Shown here in pieces: positions 1 to 10,493 of a stretch of DNA of 64,000 bases. The notes below the pieces were generated by a model. It was not told where the DNA came from, ran no database searches, and saw only the letters and a program-made list of their open reading frames with translations. The stretch spans positions 1-64,000 of IMG/VR virus record IMGVR_UViG_3300042509_001467. The stretch is one strand, 5' to 3'. How positions within the stretch are numbered: position 1 is the stretch's first letter; each line of letters opens with the position of its first letter. The position numbers and the translations under genes are program-made. The DNA is from a virus.

Positions 1-1493
1 CAGAACTCACGGCACTAGAGCGTCAGATGCAATCCGAACTTGGCATGATGGACGATCAGGCTAGTCAGGAGCAACTTCAGGGCAAATACAAGCTCCAAGA
101 CATTGAGAAGTTCATGGGTCGCGCTGAGTATTACGACAAGGGCTTTAAGGGCGTTGATAAGGTTCGCGCTGATAAGAAGGAAGAGGCGAAGGTTAAGGCT
201 GAAAAACTTGCTGAAGGTCGCTTAGGCAACATTGGCGAAGCGATCATGAAGGCTAAAAACCCTGCCGAAGCCGAGTCATGGATTGGCAAATACAACGACG
301 AGGCGATTAAGCAAGGTAAGCCACCGATTGACGACGCACAGCGGTTTGTCATCATGGAGTCTGTCAATCAAAAGACTCTTGCTGATGCGAAAGAGATTGC
401 GTACTTCAAAGCCGCTTACGACCCGATTGATAAGACAATCAAGAGGTATGCAGGTGCAAAAATGCCGCCAGAAGTAGTTGCTGAATTGCAGACTAGAATC
501 AATGAGCTTAACGCATGGGGCGCACCTCGGGGCTTGACCCTGCCATCTATTGATCCAAACGCTACTCCCGAATGGGAAATGAAAACAGAGAAGGCGTTGC
601 GAGAAGCTAAGATGTGGGACGTTGACTTTGAGAACAAGAAGCAAGAAGGCATCAACAAAAAACTTACAGCCCAAAAAACTCGCGTTGACATTGAAGCCGT
701 AAACCAAAAGATCAGGCAAGGTAAAGCCACACCTGGAGACTTAATCTACAAGAGTTTTCTTCAGGGCGAACCCGTATCTCCAGAGGAAGTTAAAACCTAC
801 CTTAAAGATAAGGCTAAGGTGCTTGACAATAGCTTTGAAACGGCTGGCTCTACCGATCCTAACTGGAGAGCAAAAGCGGTTGTCAACATCCGCACTCAGC
901 TTGACGAAATGGCAGGTTTTCTTGGTCCAGACCATCCAGCAGTAAAGCAAGCGTTTTCGCGCTCTAAGGCTCAGGGCTACCTTGATCCAAAGTACAAGGA
1001 CATGGATCACGCGGCTTTTTCAAAGCACTGGAAAACAGGTAAAGCCATTTTCGATCAGTACGGTCAAAAAAAAAAGTCAGCCCCTGAGCCCGTAAGCAGT
1101 TTGTTTATGCCATTGAAAGGCAGAAGAAGCTCAGGGTTTGGACCACGAACGCACCCTGTCACGGGAGAAAAAGGCAAGATGCACTACGGCGTAGATATTG
1201 CTTCGCCTGGTGGCTCCAAAATCTATTCCGCTGGTGGCGGCGTTGTATCCCGCGTAGGGTTTGACAAAAACGGCTACGGTAACTGGATAGAAATCACTCA
1301 CCCTGATGGTCGCAGAACTCGCTACGGTCACATGAAGTCACCTAGTAAACTAAAGGTGGGTCAAGAAGTAGGGCGCGATACCATCATTGGATACGTCGGT
1401 TCTACTGGAAGATCAACTGGAAACCACTTGCACTTTGAAGTCCGCGACAAAAACGGCAACCCTCTAAACCCTGAGAAGGAAATCCAACGATGA
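1..1493 (+). CDS. Ejection-type virion protein with C-terminal M23 peptidase (5' partial)
   Basis: The reading frame is open to the first base of the window, so the N terminus is missing; the first internal ATG is at 27. The visible part is charged and helical (about 1-1075), then an A10 tract codes a Lys-rich linker, then comes a lysostaphin-type (LytM/M23) domain: THPVTGEKGKMHYGVDI holds the first His and the Asp of the zinc site and NHLHFEV the HxH motif. M23 enzymes cut peptidoglycan cross-bridges, so the likely role is local wall digestion during DNA entry. It sits directly before the giant ejection protein (ATGA overlap at 1490), the same place as the 42,232 gene of phage B, which lacks a peptidase. 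The domain call is firm; the ejection role is inferred from position. Confidence 0.85.
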   Translation, partial: ELTALERQMQSELGMMDDQASQEQLQGKYKLQDIEKFMGRAEYYDKGFKGVDKVRADKKEEAKVKAEKLAEGRLGNIGEAIMKAKNPAEAESWIGKYNDEAIKQGKPPIDDAQRFVIMESVNQKTLADAKEIAYFKAAYDPIDKTIKRYAGAKMPPEVVAELQTRINELNAWGAPRGLTLPSIDPNATPEWEMKTEKALREAKMWDVDFENKKQEGINKKLTAQKTRVDIEAVNQKIRQGKATPGDLIYKSFLQGEPVSPEEVKTYLKDKAKVLDNSFETAGSTDPNWRAKAVVNIRTQLDEMAGFLGPDHPAVKQAFSRSKAQGYLDPKYKDMDHAAFSKHWKTGKAIFDQYGQKKKSAPEPVSSLFMPLKGRRSSGFGPRTHPVTGEKGKMHYGVDIASPGGSKIYSAGGGVVSRVGFDKNGYGNWIEITHPDGRRTRYGHMKSPSKLKVGQEVGRDTIIGYVGSTGRSTGNHLHFEVRDKNGNPLNPEKEIQR

Positions 1494-4400
1494 GTCAAAC
1501 CCCATTTGAAAAGACGTTCGGGCTAAACGTGCCTAAAGTGAAAGAGGTTAAGCCAACCGCGCCTACCACAAAGCCAAAAGCGCAAGACGATGGGTTTAAG
1601 AAGCTGCTCAAAAAGAATGAGGCTGATAAGAAGAAAGGCGAGGCTACGTTACCTAAGAGCAAGGATGTTAGACCTAGCCGTAAGGATTTTCAAGACTCCA
1701 CGCCCCAAATGAAGGCGTCTAACAATCGCGGATCAAAAACTCCTGCGGTTGATATGCTTAAACAAGTAAATAGCACAGGAGCGGTTAACCCAAGTAGCTT
1801 TGCCGATACATTCACGGGCAGAAACATTCGGTTTGGTCAGCCTATTACTCCTGAATCCGGGTGGACGCTAAACCGCCAAATTGCAGAAGGTGGCAGAAGC
1901 ACCATCGAAGCAGAAATGCACTCCTGGGACATTAAAAACTTTGGCGTAGCTACGTTTGGTGACGTAAACAACGTACCAAAAGACAAACGGGCATTGTGGC
2001 AAGCACGGCAAGCGCACCAAGCGAGAGCGCAGCGCATTTTGGACGGTGGGGTTGATCCTGCTCCTGTACGCGACCCTGCTAACTACCCTGGAATTGACGA
2101 AACCCTTTTAAGTTCACTTTCTGCCAAGCCACCGATGTCATACGCAGACACCGCACGGGCAACGGTGAAGGCTCAACAAGAAGCGCAAAGATATTTACAG
2201 TCTGATGCGGAAACGCGATCTAACCAAGACCTTGTAAAACTGTTTGGGGATAGGTCAAGACGTGGGTCAACTTTCGATCCAAGAGTAGACGCAGGTACTA
2301 GACGCCAAATTGGAAGTAATCAAATGGATGCGGTTGCTAGTCCATTTGAAGCTGAAAACAACGATCCAATCTCTCGCGCTATAGGTATGGCTGGCGTTCA
2401 ATCAGTTAGCCCACTTACAGGACTTACTATGAGCATTGCCAACGCTGGTGATGTGCTTGCCGGGCGTGAACCACGGGGAACGAGAGATATTGCGTCCTTT
2501 TTAGCTAAAACAACTCCTGGCATCGAAGGCATGAGCGACGCGGAGCTTTACGGACGTGCGGCGGCTTCTCCACTTACGCGATTCTTCCAAGAACCCGTAT
2601 CGTTTGCTCGTGCTGGAACTGGCGATACAAGAATGTCCGACGAGCTTTCAGGGCTTGGCGCGGGTGCAGAGTTCATTGGCAACATCATCCCGCAAATGGC
2701 GGCTGGGGCGGCAACGGGCGGTGCTTCACTTGCTGGAAAGGTTGCGGCTGGAGTTTCGCTGGACTTGATCCCGATTGCTCAGATGGTTCAGGACATGGGC
2801 GGCATTGAAAACCTTCCAGCCATGGGTCAGCAGCTTGTCGAAACAGCTTTTAATCCTAACGCTCCCGAAGGTGCAAGGGTTAACGCTATCGCCACGCTTG
2901 GGATGCTTGGTATTGGGGCTACCGCTGGTGGTGTCGCTGGTGCAAAGAAACTCGCAGGGGGCGGCAAGAGCGTTCCTGCTCCAAGGGTTGCGGACGTACA
3001 ACCATCACCAATTGCCGAGATTATCAATCAACGGGCGACTTCAAAGGCTAATGAAAACTTACCGACGCCAACGTTCCGCAAACCACGCGCTACAGCAAGC
3101 GAAAGCGTTCCTGTTCCAACATTCCGCAAGCCACGACCACGCATTGATTTAGGTGATGCGGATGTTATCCCAACACCAGCAAAGCCGCAACCTAAAAAGA
3201 AGGGTAGTAAAGCAACCGCGCCTAAGAAAGAACTTTGGCAAATGACGCGAGACGAGGCGTATGGTGATGCGACAAGGGGCAACCCGGAAGCAATGGAAAA
3301 GGCTTACATTGAGCATAAAAACGCAGTTGTTGAAGCCATCCGTGAAGGTAAACCCGTGCCGAAGGAAGTTTTACGGCAATACGCTGGGCTTGCTCCCCAT
3401 CTTTTAACTAAAGCTGAATGGGCAGAATCAGACCGCATGGGATACACCGATTACGCATCCATCACCCCGCATAAAACTTGGGTTGAGAAAGCATTAAAAG
3501 CGGGTAAAGAAGTGCCGCCTGACGTGTTAGCCGACTACCCTGATCTTGCGGCTAAATATGCAACGCAGCCGCCAGCAGAAACCCCCCAACCACGCGCTCA
3601 GTTTAGCGATGCGGATGTTTTACCGACGTCAACCCGAACACAGGCTAGAAGGGGCGTAGAACAGCCGGAAACGCCAAAGGTTGAGCCAGATTCTTCTCCT
3701 GATTACTACCACGGGACAAGAGCAACGTTTGATAATTTCAATGATGATTGGACATGGTTTGCCCCTGATGAAAAGGCGGCAGAGCATTACGCTGGTAAAA
3801 CTGGAACAGTTAAAAAAGCTAAATTAAAATTTGACAACCCGTTTGTAATGGAAGACCCAAGGGCGCACAGGGCCGCGCTAAGAAATGCGCTGGATGAAGG
3901 GTTCAAAACCCTTGAAGACTGGGCTGATTCAAAGGGTTACGACGCGCTTATCATGAAAAATGTAGACCCTTTAACAAAAGGTGATTACGTGGTGGTAAGA
4001 GGGTCAAAAAATATCATAACGGATGCGCCTAAACCCCAGCCCCAATCGTTCGGTGATGCGGACGTATTACCAAAGCCACGCGCACAGAAGAGTGAGGCGA
4101 AGGTTAAGCTAAGCAAGGCTAAACCTGTACTCGAAGAAGGGCAAGGTGGCGTCCCATACTTCCAAAAGCTCGGGGCAATGGACGCCGCTGATCCAGCAAG
4201 AAAGCGGATGCGCGCAGTCCCAAACAACTACAAATTGGCGTATTCCCGAGCATGGTGGGACGCAAAGCGGTCATTGCGGGAATCCGCTCAACCAGCACCT
4301 AAACCAACCCAAACCCGCGCATCCTTCACGCCAAAAGAGGCAACGGAATACGCTTCTGGTGAGGCTCCTAACTTGGTGGGGATGGCGAAGGGCGAGCTTC

Positions 4401-7400
4401 CGGTTGAGGCGGTGAAGGCTCCTAAAAGCCCATTCCCTGCACCTGCTAGGGCAAAAGGTCTTGGGTTAAACGCTACGGTGATTTACCCTGCTAAAGTTGG
4501 CGGGAAGTTCTCTGACCCAGAAATCGCTAACATTAAAGCATGGGCAAAGGATAACGGGCAGATGGTTACGTCCGCGTCTCCAACCAAGATTGTGTTTAAC
4601 GGCGACGTTGGCGATTCTCGAAAGATTGCCGCAATGGTCGCTGAGGCAAAGCCGCCTACAAAAGCTCAAGTTGCAAACGCAGAAAAGATGAAGGCTTACA
4701 AAGAAGGCATTGCCACGAGAGCCAAGGAAAACGAAGCCGTAATCCAATCCGATGCCGGGAAATGGGTTGAAGACAACTTTGACGAAGGCTTTGCAAACCT
4801 TTTTAACAAAGCCGCGCTGGTTAAATTTCTAAATGGAGAAACGCCAAAGTTTGAAGGGCTTGCAGATTCAAAGTGGGCTGATAGCGTACAAAGACTTGGC
4901 GCGGTCAAAGATGGTCGTGTAGATTTTGACAAACTCAAATCTGAGTATCAGAAATCCAAACCCCCCCAAGAACCACCCGCCGCACCATCAAAGGGCGTCG
5001 AGGCTAAGGGGAAAGAGCCGTGGGAGATGACGCGGGAAGATTTCAAGAAGTCTCCTGCTACTTTTAGCCATGCACAGCCAAATTCAGATTGGGCGTCTAA
5101 TGCCGAAGCAAATGGACTACGGCTTACTGACACGCTTAAAAAGCATTTGCGACCTGACAATGAAACCGCTCTCAACGATGTTCCCGATACAGCATGGGTT
5201 TTACGAGGTGGCGACAACCCTTACGGGAAAAACCTTGCTTTGTTTGATGGGGCTAACGCAAAAATTTTAGTTGAGGGGACAAAAGAGTTTCGAGAAATTT
5301 CAAAAGGATTGCGACCTGCGGCAATTAGAAACCAGACAGCCGCACCTGATATTGTTGCTAGGGCAAAAGCGCGAGGGTATGACGCTGTTGAGTTTAAGGG
5401 TTCAAACATTGGAACTGTTGTCATCAATAACAAAAAGTTTGTATCGCACCGCGCCGCAGTCGAAGCCGCCCTCAAGGAAGGCAAGCCCGTACCCGCCGAG
5501 GTTCTTGCCGATTACCCTGATTTGGTGGCTAAGGTAAAGCCCAAAGAATTACCGGGGGATGTTGCGCCGGAAGCAAGCCCGGTTAAGGCTATTCGGGACG
5601 CGCACGTTATCCCAGATAAGACAGATCGTATTCCAATGCCTGATGCTTGGAAGGGAGAGAAGGTAAGTAATGTTTCAGGACTTCGCCCTAGCCAAGCCAA
5701 GTTCTTGGGCGATGAAATGTTAAAAAGCGTTGAAGATGGTTCCGTTGGCTCAAATAGAAAAGGCGGGATCATTGGCAAGCGGTTTAAGGAAACCGTAGAA
5801 ATCAAGGTTCCTGGTGATGGCACTTGGAAGTTTGCACAAGGCGCAACTGCTGATGAAATCTTTAAGCGTATTGGCTATGATCCTGATACTGCAACGACTA
5901 AAGCCCCAAGCCGCGCAGGACTAGGCGACCCATACTCGTTCAAGATTACGGGCAAGGAAGAAACAGGCAGCACCTTTACGACTAAGGAGCTTGAAGACTA
6001 TACAACGGGGCGCGTAAAAAAAGCGGTTGCAAAGTCTATAGCCGAAGGTGAAAACCCAGATTATTTAGACACTCAGTCTTTAAGTCTTTTTGAACCAGCA
6101 TTGCAAAAAGCGCAAGATCGCGTGGATATGCTGAACACGCGGGTCAATAAATTAAACGATCAACTTAGATCAAGGGGCTACGGTAAACAGGCAAAGGAAA
6201 TGACCAAAGTTGATCTTGCCGATACCGAAGCAGAATTGCTAAAGGCTAAGGGCGCAAGAGACACCGTAAAGCAATCGGCAATAAAAAATGCAGTTGCTTA
6301 TGCCAACAAGGAATTCCCTACCGCCGAATACGTTCAAGGCCCATTCCCGCGATCTTCCGATAATCAGCCAATAGCAGAAACTAAAAGCAAGGCTACATAC
6401 GAAATTACCAACTTAGAAAGCCTCTCGCGTGGCGTTGGAGCTAAGTACATCGTCGGGGTTGAGTCCCCTGACGGTAAATCTCTTGTTGCTTACAAGTGGT
6501 CGCGCTCGGCTGATGCAGAATTGAAATCAGGTCAAGTTATGGTTGACCTAAACGGCGTAGAGGTTAAGCGATACACCCCAACCGCACGTCAAGCCAAAGG
6601 CGCAAAACTTAAAGAGACATTCCAGAAGTTCACCGACGAAGACGTTATCATCGGCATCAACCAAAAGAAAAACCGCGCATCAGTCGCACGTATCAACCCC
6701 GAGAAAGTGAAGCTATTGCGTCAGCTTGCAAAGGACGCGGCAGAGTACGGGATTGCAACGCTTGACGAGTTCGTGGATTACGTCGGCGGCATGGTGGATA
6801 GCGCGTCGGATCAAACCAAGAAGATATTTAAGGTCGCGGCAAAGCAGGTTTGGGAGGCTGAGAAGGGTAAGGCGGCTCCGGTTGCTGAGGCTACAAGCCC
6901 TAAAGGGGCTACCGGGCTTGCCAACCGGGTAAATGATGCTGAGGCTGCTACAGGATCACTCAGCGCGTCACCTAAAGGCAAAGGGGTTAAGAAAGGCACT
7001 GGTCAGGCTGAAGGCAAAAGGCAAGTGCAAACCGGAGAAGTAAACCCGTCGGTGGTTGCTAACGACATAGCCCAAAAGCAACGTGCGTTTGCTAACGAAG
7101 TTGAGGTTGGCGTTCTCATGGAAGGGAAGCGGCAACTGGTTAATGCCCGTGATTCCGCTCGTGCGGCATGGGATAAAGCTATTGATAGTAAAGGCGACAC
7201 AACCTTTGCCAAACAAGAGTTTGATAAGGCTCAGGCAGAGCTTGATGACTTTGTAGGCAAGGTGCAGACAGCCAAGACCAAGACCTCAGATGCGTTTAGA
7301 GCGTTGCAGGAAGGCACTCGGCTAGAGGATGGATCGTTTGACGACATTCTTGACCACTACGCCCGGAAGAACAACAAGAAGCGCAGCGACCTAGACCTGA

Positions 7401-10087
7401 ATTCCAAGGACTTGGTTGAGCTTAAAAAGGCTGTAGAGGCTCGGGATTCTACAATCAAAAAACTTGAAGAAATGATTGCAAAGAAGGAGTCGGCTAAGGT
7501 TGAGTCTGGGCTTGCGATTGCTCGTGGTCAGGCGCGTAGTCGTGGACCTCGTACAAGAGAAGCTATTCGTACAGATATGGATGCGGCTAAGGCTAGGTTG
7601 AAAGAATCTGTCAAGAAGAGTTTAATAGCTGATTCAAGCGTTGCTGGTTCAGGTTTTGGTGCGCTTGGAGGCAACTTCCAGGCACTAGCAAAGAACGCTC
7701 CAGAAGTGGTAAAGGCAATTAAGGACATTGTGGTTCTGACTATTGAAGACCTAAACGTTCAGAGGCTAGACAAGACGTTTTATGATGCCGTCCGCAAAGA
7801 GTCTGAAATGGATTTGTCAGATTCTGACATTCGACAGGTAATGGCTGGATTCTACAATCCAAACCCGGCTCCAATAACGGAACTGAAAAAACGAATTAAC
7901 TCCCTTAAAACCCAGGCGCGAATCCTAGAGGAAATCAAGGGCGTTAAAGATGGAACGCCGATTGAAAAGTCTGTTAGCAGAACCAAGCCAGACGCGGAAA
8001 TCCAAAAACTCAAAAAGCAACTAAGCGATTTGACAAAACCTGAGCGTGAAGCAAAGGCAAAGCAAGCGACGGTTGCGCGGCGCATCGCCAAGCTGAACAA
8101 GGAAATTTCGCTCATTAAAAATGGTGGGACAATCACCCGTAAAACTCCTGGTGCAGTAGACCCACGGGTTGCCAAACTGCAAGCCGAACGCGCAAGGTTG
8201 GTAAAGATACGCGATCTAAAAGCAGAAATCAAGGCGCGTGAGGCTGGCACGTTTAAGAGCAAGCCTAATCTATCCACTCCTGTCACTGACGTTGAAATCA
8301 ATACGCTTCAAAAACGGATTAGCGAATTAAGAGCGGTAGAGACTGATGCAAAAAGACGCGCAATGCTCACGGCAAAAATTAAAGAGCTGCAGGGCATGAA
8401 GCAAAGCGGGGCGAAAAGAACGTCGCAACCGCGCAAGCCATTTACAAACCTTGATCTTCGCGCAATTAAAGATTCTTTGGTTAAAGACCTTGCACTTAGA
8501 GATACCATCACAGACCTAGAAAGTCAACTGGCGTCGGGCAACTTCGCGGTAAAGCCGCCGAAAGAAGTACGGGAATTGACCATTGAGCAAGCCAAGCTTC
8601 AGAAGCGAGTGGACGATTTGCGTAAACGAATCAAGATGATGGTCAAGCTCAATGAGCCTAAAACTCCTGCCGATAAACTTGCTGACTTTGTTGGAGCAAG
8701 CGTTCTGTCAAACCCAGTAGCCCGTGCCTTTGACCTTGCCGCTAACACCGTCAAGCTAGGGTCGTATCTTGCCACAAACGGGCTTCGAGTGCCTATGCAC
8801 GTTGCTATGGATCGCTTATTCCTAAAAGGCGTCTCTGGAGGCGGCGAGAGGTTAATCACAATCCGCAAGCTTAGAAGAGCAATGGAAGGCTATGGCGCAA
8901 CTGTTAGAGAGGAATCAAGCCAGAACATGAAGGGCATGGACCCTGATAGCGCATCAAAGTACGGACGTGGTTCGTTTGTAGCCCGTGCTACAGGGATGAC
9001 TGATATTCCGTTCAAAGAGTTTTACAACCGCCTTGCCTTAGACGATATGGCGTCTGCGATTGCAGAAAAGGAGCTTGGCAGACGCGCTCCAAAGGCAGAC
9101 CTAGACTACCGAATCAGGGAGCTAATCCAAAATCCTACGGATGAGATGGTAGCCGTTGCACACGATTGGGCTTTGCGGCAGACGTTCAACATTGATAACG
9201 TGTTTGGAAAGTTGCAACGAAACATTGTCACTTCGCTTGAAGAGCTTGGCAGGGCGGGCGGTGGCGAGGCTGGAAAAGCGTATGGCAAAGTTGCAGGAAT
9301 TATTTTAGAAACGCCTTTCAGGTTTTCTAAAGTGATTGGAAACGTTGCTTTAGATAGGTTGAACAGCAACCCGGTAGCCGCCGCTGTTGAATCTAGTATG
9401 AGGCTTGCTTCAATGGGAAAATATGGTTATTCTCCAAAACAAGCTCGTCTGATTGCTGATATTGCGGCAAAGGGATTAACGGGCATGGCTCTTACTTATG
9501 CTGGTCAATATGCTTATGAAAACGGAGCTTACGATCCTGAGTTAATCAAAACCGAAGGCGGGACGATGTTCTTTGACTTTGGCAAGATTGCTCAGATTGG
9601 AGGTCCACTGGCTCCATTTATGTTCGGGGCGGCAATGCGAAAGATTGAAGACCTTGACTTGACAGAAAAGCAAAAGTCCGCACTACGATTCAAGATGACG
9701 GTTGACATTTTAGCCGATCAACCTACGTTTTCGGGGGCTAAACGTGTTTCGCAAGCATTGGAAGGCGAAAAGGGAGCGGAGAAATTTGCGGGGCAAGTAA
9801 GTTCTACCCTTGTACCGTTCTCTGGGTTCCTTGGAGAATGGGCTAGGCAGCAAGACTCTTACAAGACAAAGCAGGAATACCAAAAAGAGCGGCGCGTAAA
9901 ATCTGATAGCTTTACCGACGAGTTCAAAAAGAAAATTCCGTGGCTTCGTGAGACATTGCCTGATGCAAAGTTTACTAAGGTAGGCAAAAGCGGTAAGTCG
10001 TCTAGCCAATCTGCATCACCAACGCCCACCGACTTCTCTAACATGACCAACGAGGAACTCATGCGGATGTCTGGCGGCACGAACTGA
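1490..10087 (+). CDS. Giant polyvalent ejection (gp16-like) protein with ART-like segments
   Basis: A 2,865-residue protein. The N terminus (TPFEKTF) and the C-terminal hydrophobic and helical part resemble the 1,702-residue protein at 43,785, so the ends are the shared virion scaffold. The middle is cargo of the phage polyvalent-protein type: an ADP-ribosyltransferase-like segment near residues 737-840 (DYYHGTRATFDNF ... KGYDALIMKN), a second near 1220-1320 (ARGYDAVEFKGSNIG), two WxMTR[D/E] motifs (about 582 and 1177), three copies of a GKPVPxEVLxxYPDL-like motif, DADVxP linkers, a small helical LPD-like part near 1746-1780, and long coiled coils (about 1850-2390). By analogy to T7 gp16 it would be ejected into the host with the DNA, carrying enzymes that act before phage genes are expressed. 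ART activity and delivery are inferences; the modular layout is seen. Confidence 0.8.
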   Translation: MSQTPFEKTFGLNVPKVKEVKPTAPTTKPKAQDDGFKKLLKKNEADKKKGEATLPKSKDVRPSRKDFQDSTPQMKASNNRGSKTPAVDMLKQVNSTGAVNPSSFADTFTGRNIRFGQPITPESGWTLNRQIAEGGRSTIEAEMHSWDIKNFGVATFGDVNNVPKDKRALWQARQAHQARAQRILDGGVDPAPVRDPANYPGIDETLLSSLSAKPPMSYADTARATVKAQQEAQRYLQSDAETRSNQDLVKLFGDRSRRGSTFDPRVDAGTRRQIGSNQMDAVASPFEAENNDPISRAIGMAGVQSVSPLTGLTMSIANAGDVLAGREPRGTRDIASFLAKTTPGIEGMSDAELYGRAAASPLTRFFQEPVSFARAGTGDTRMSDELSGLGAGAEFIGNIIPQMAAGAATGGASLAGKVAAGVSLDLIPIAQMVQDMGGIENLPAMGQQLVETAFNPNAPEGARVNAIATLGMLGIGATAGGVAGAKKLAGGGKSVPAPRVADVQPSPIAEIINQRATSKANENLPTPTFRKPRATASESVPVPTFRKPRPRIDLGDADVIPTPAKPQPKKKGSKATAPKKELWQMTRDEAYGDATRGNPEAMEKAYIEHKNAVVEAIREGKPVPKEVLRQYAGLAPHLLTKAEWAESDRMGYTDYASITPHKTWVEKALKAGKEVPPDVLADYPDLAAKYATQPPAETPQPRAQFSDADVLPTSTRTQARRGVEQPETPKVEPDSSPDYYHGTRATFDNFNDDWTWFAPDEKAAEHYAGKTGTVKKAKLKFDNPFVMEDPRAHRAALRNALDEGFKTLEDWADSKGYDALIMKNVDPLTKGDYVVVRGSKNIITDAPKPQPQSFGDADVLPKPRAQKSEAKVKLSKAKPVLEEGQGGVPYFQKLGAMDAADPARKRMRAVPNNYKLAYSRAWWDAKRSLRESAQPAPKPTQTRASFTPKEATEYASGEAPNLVGMAKGELPVEAVKAPKSPFPAPARAKGLGLNATVIYPAKVGGKFSDPEIANIKAWAKDNGQMVTSASPTKIVFNGDVGDSRKIAAMVAEAKPPTKAQVANAEKMKAYKEGIATRAKENEAVIQSDAGKWVEDNFDEGFANLFNKAALVKFLNGETPKFEGLADSKWADSVQRLGAVKDGRVDFDKLKSEYQKSKPPQEPPAAPSKGVEAKGKEPWEMTREDFKKSPATFSHAQPNSDWASNAEANGLRLTDTLKKHLRPDNETALNDVPDTAWVLRGGDNPYGKNLALFDGANAKILVEGTKEFREISKGLRPAAIRNQTAAPDIVARAKARGYDAVEFKGSNIGTVVINNKKFVSHRAAVEAALKEGKPVPAEVLADYPDLVAKVKPKELPGDVAPEASPVKAIRDAHVIPDKTDRIPMPDAWKGEKVSNVSGLRPSQAKFLGDEMLKSVEDGSVGSNRKGGIIGKRFKETVEIKVPGDGTWKFAQGATADEIFKRIGYDPDTATTKAPSRAGLGDPYSFKITGKEETGSTFTTKELEDYTTGRVKKAVAKSIAEGENPDYLDTQSLSLFEPALQKAQDRVDMLNTRVNKLNDQLRSRGYGKQAKEMTKVDLADTEAELLKAKGARDTVKQSAIKNAVAYANKEFPTAEYVQGPFPRSSDNQPIAETKSKATYEITNLESLSRGVGAKYIVGVESPDGKSLVAYKWSRSADAELKSGQVMVDLNGVEVKRYTPTARQAKGAKLKETFQKFTDEDVIIGINQKKNRASVARINPEKVKLLRQLAKDAAEYGIATLDEFVDYVGGMVDSASDQTKKIFKVAAKQVWEAEKGKAAPVAEATSPKGATGLANRVNDAEAATGSLSASPKGKGVKKGTGQAEGKRQVQTGEVNPSVVANDIAQKQRAFANEVEVGVLMEGKRQLVNARDSARAAWDKAIDSKGDTTFAKQEFDKAQAELDDFVGKVQTAKTKTSDAFRALQEGTRLEDGSFDDILDHYARKNNKKRSDLDLNSKDLVELKKAVEARDSTIKKLEEMIAKKESAKVESGLAIARGQARSRGPRTREAIRTDMDAAKARLKESVKKSLIADSSVAGSGFGALGGNFQALAKNAPEVVKAIKDIVVLTIEDLNVQRLDKTFYDAVRKESEMDLSDSDIRQVMAGFYNPNPAPITELKKRINSLKTQARILEEIKGVKDGTPIEKSVSRTKPDAEIQKLKKQLSDLTKPEREAKAKQATVARRIAKLNKEISLIKNGGTITRKTPGAVDPRVAKLQAERARLVKIRDLKAEIKAREAGTFKSKPNLSTPVTDVEINTLQKRISELRAVETDAKRRAMLTAKIKELQGMKQSGAKRTSQPRKPFTNLDLRAIKDSLVKDLALRDTITDLESQLASGNFAVKPPKEVRELTIEQAKLQKRVDDLRKRIKMMVKLNEPKTPADKLADFVGASVLSNPVARAFDLAANTVKLGSYLATNGLRVPMHVAMDRLFLKGVSGGGERLITIRKLRRAMEGYGATVREESSQNMKGMDPDSASKYGRGSFVARATGMTDIPFKEFYNRLALDDMASAIAEKELGRRAPKADLDYRIRELIQNPTDEMVAVAHDWALRQTFNIDNVFGKLQRNIVTSLEELGRAGGGEAGKAYGKVAGIILETPFRFSKVIGNVALDRLNSNPVAAAVESSMRLASMGKYGYSPKQARLIADIAAKGLTGMALTYAGQYAYENGAYDPELIKTEGGTMFFDFGKIAQIGGPLAPFMFGAAMRKIEDLDLTEKQKSALRFKMTVDILADQPTFSGAKRVSQALEGEKGAEKFAGQVSSTLVPFSGFLGEWARQQDSYKTKQEYQKERRVKSDSFTDEFKKKIPWLRETLPDAKFTKVGKSGKSSSQSASPTPTDFSNMTNEELMRMSGGTN

Positions 10088-10124
10088 AAGAGACGAAATC
10101 GCGGTTAATCTTGTTAGGTTTATT

Positions 10125-10493
10125 ATGAGTTACATTGTTGACCGCGTTTTGCTTAACCCTACAGTTGTTGAAGCTCCTATTGATTCTAGCGATCCAGCAA
10201 ACCTTTGGAGCGGCGTATCAATCCCTGACGCGGCTTTGCGCGATTTGGTAGTGTACGTTCACAACCCAGCAGGATCGGGCGCAAACGTCTTTGTTTGTCT
10301 TGTTGCAAAGGGAACAGCCACAACCGCTTACGATATTAGTAGCGCGACAGGTCTTACGTTTCCCATCGCGCCAGGAGATACTATCCCAATCGGCATTAGA
10401 CGTGGTGCGGCAGAGATTTTCCTTGCTGGTGACGGGGCTGCTGTTGACACGCTTGTTACCATTGCATCCGTCACAGGGGTTCAGGCTTGCTAA
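10125..10493 (+). CDS. Small beta-rich tail-associated protein, unknown
   Basis: 122 residues, rich in Val, Ala, Thr and Gly with alternating hydrophobic residues, as in small beta-sandwich decoration or fibre proteins. It begins 37 bases after the giant ejection protein and overlaps the next gene by 7 bases. Phage B has one fused-size protein (49,257) where A has this gene and the next. No family recognised; a fibre-base or decoration role is inferred from its neighbours. Confidence 0.7.
   Translation: MSYIVDRVLLNPTVVEAPIDSSDPANLWSGVSIPDAALRDLVVYVHNPAGSGANVFVCLVAKGTATTAYDISSATGLTFPIAPGDTIPIGIRRGAAEIFLAGDGAAVDTLVTIASVTGVQAC

Noticed and set aside
131-719. Long opposite-strand ORFs under the first ejection gene
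   Set aside because: They mirror the codon use of the + gene, have no family pattern and no ribosome sites; shadow frames.
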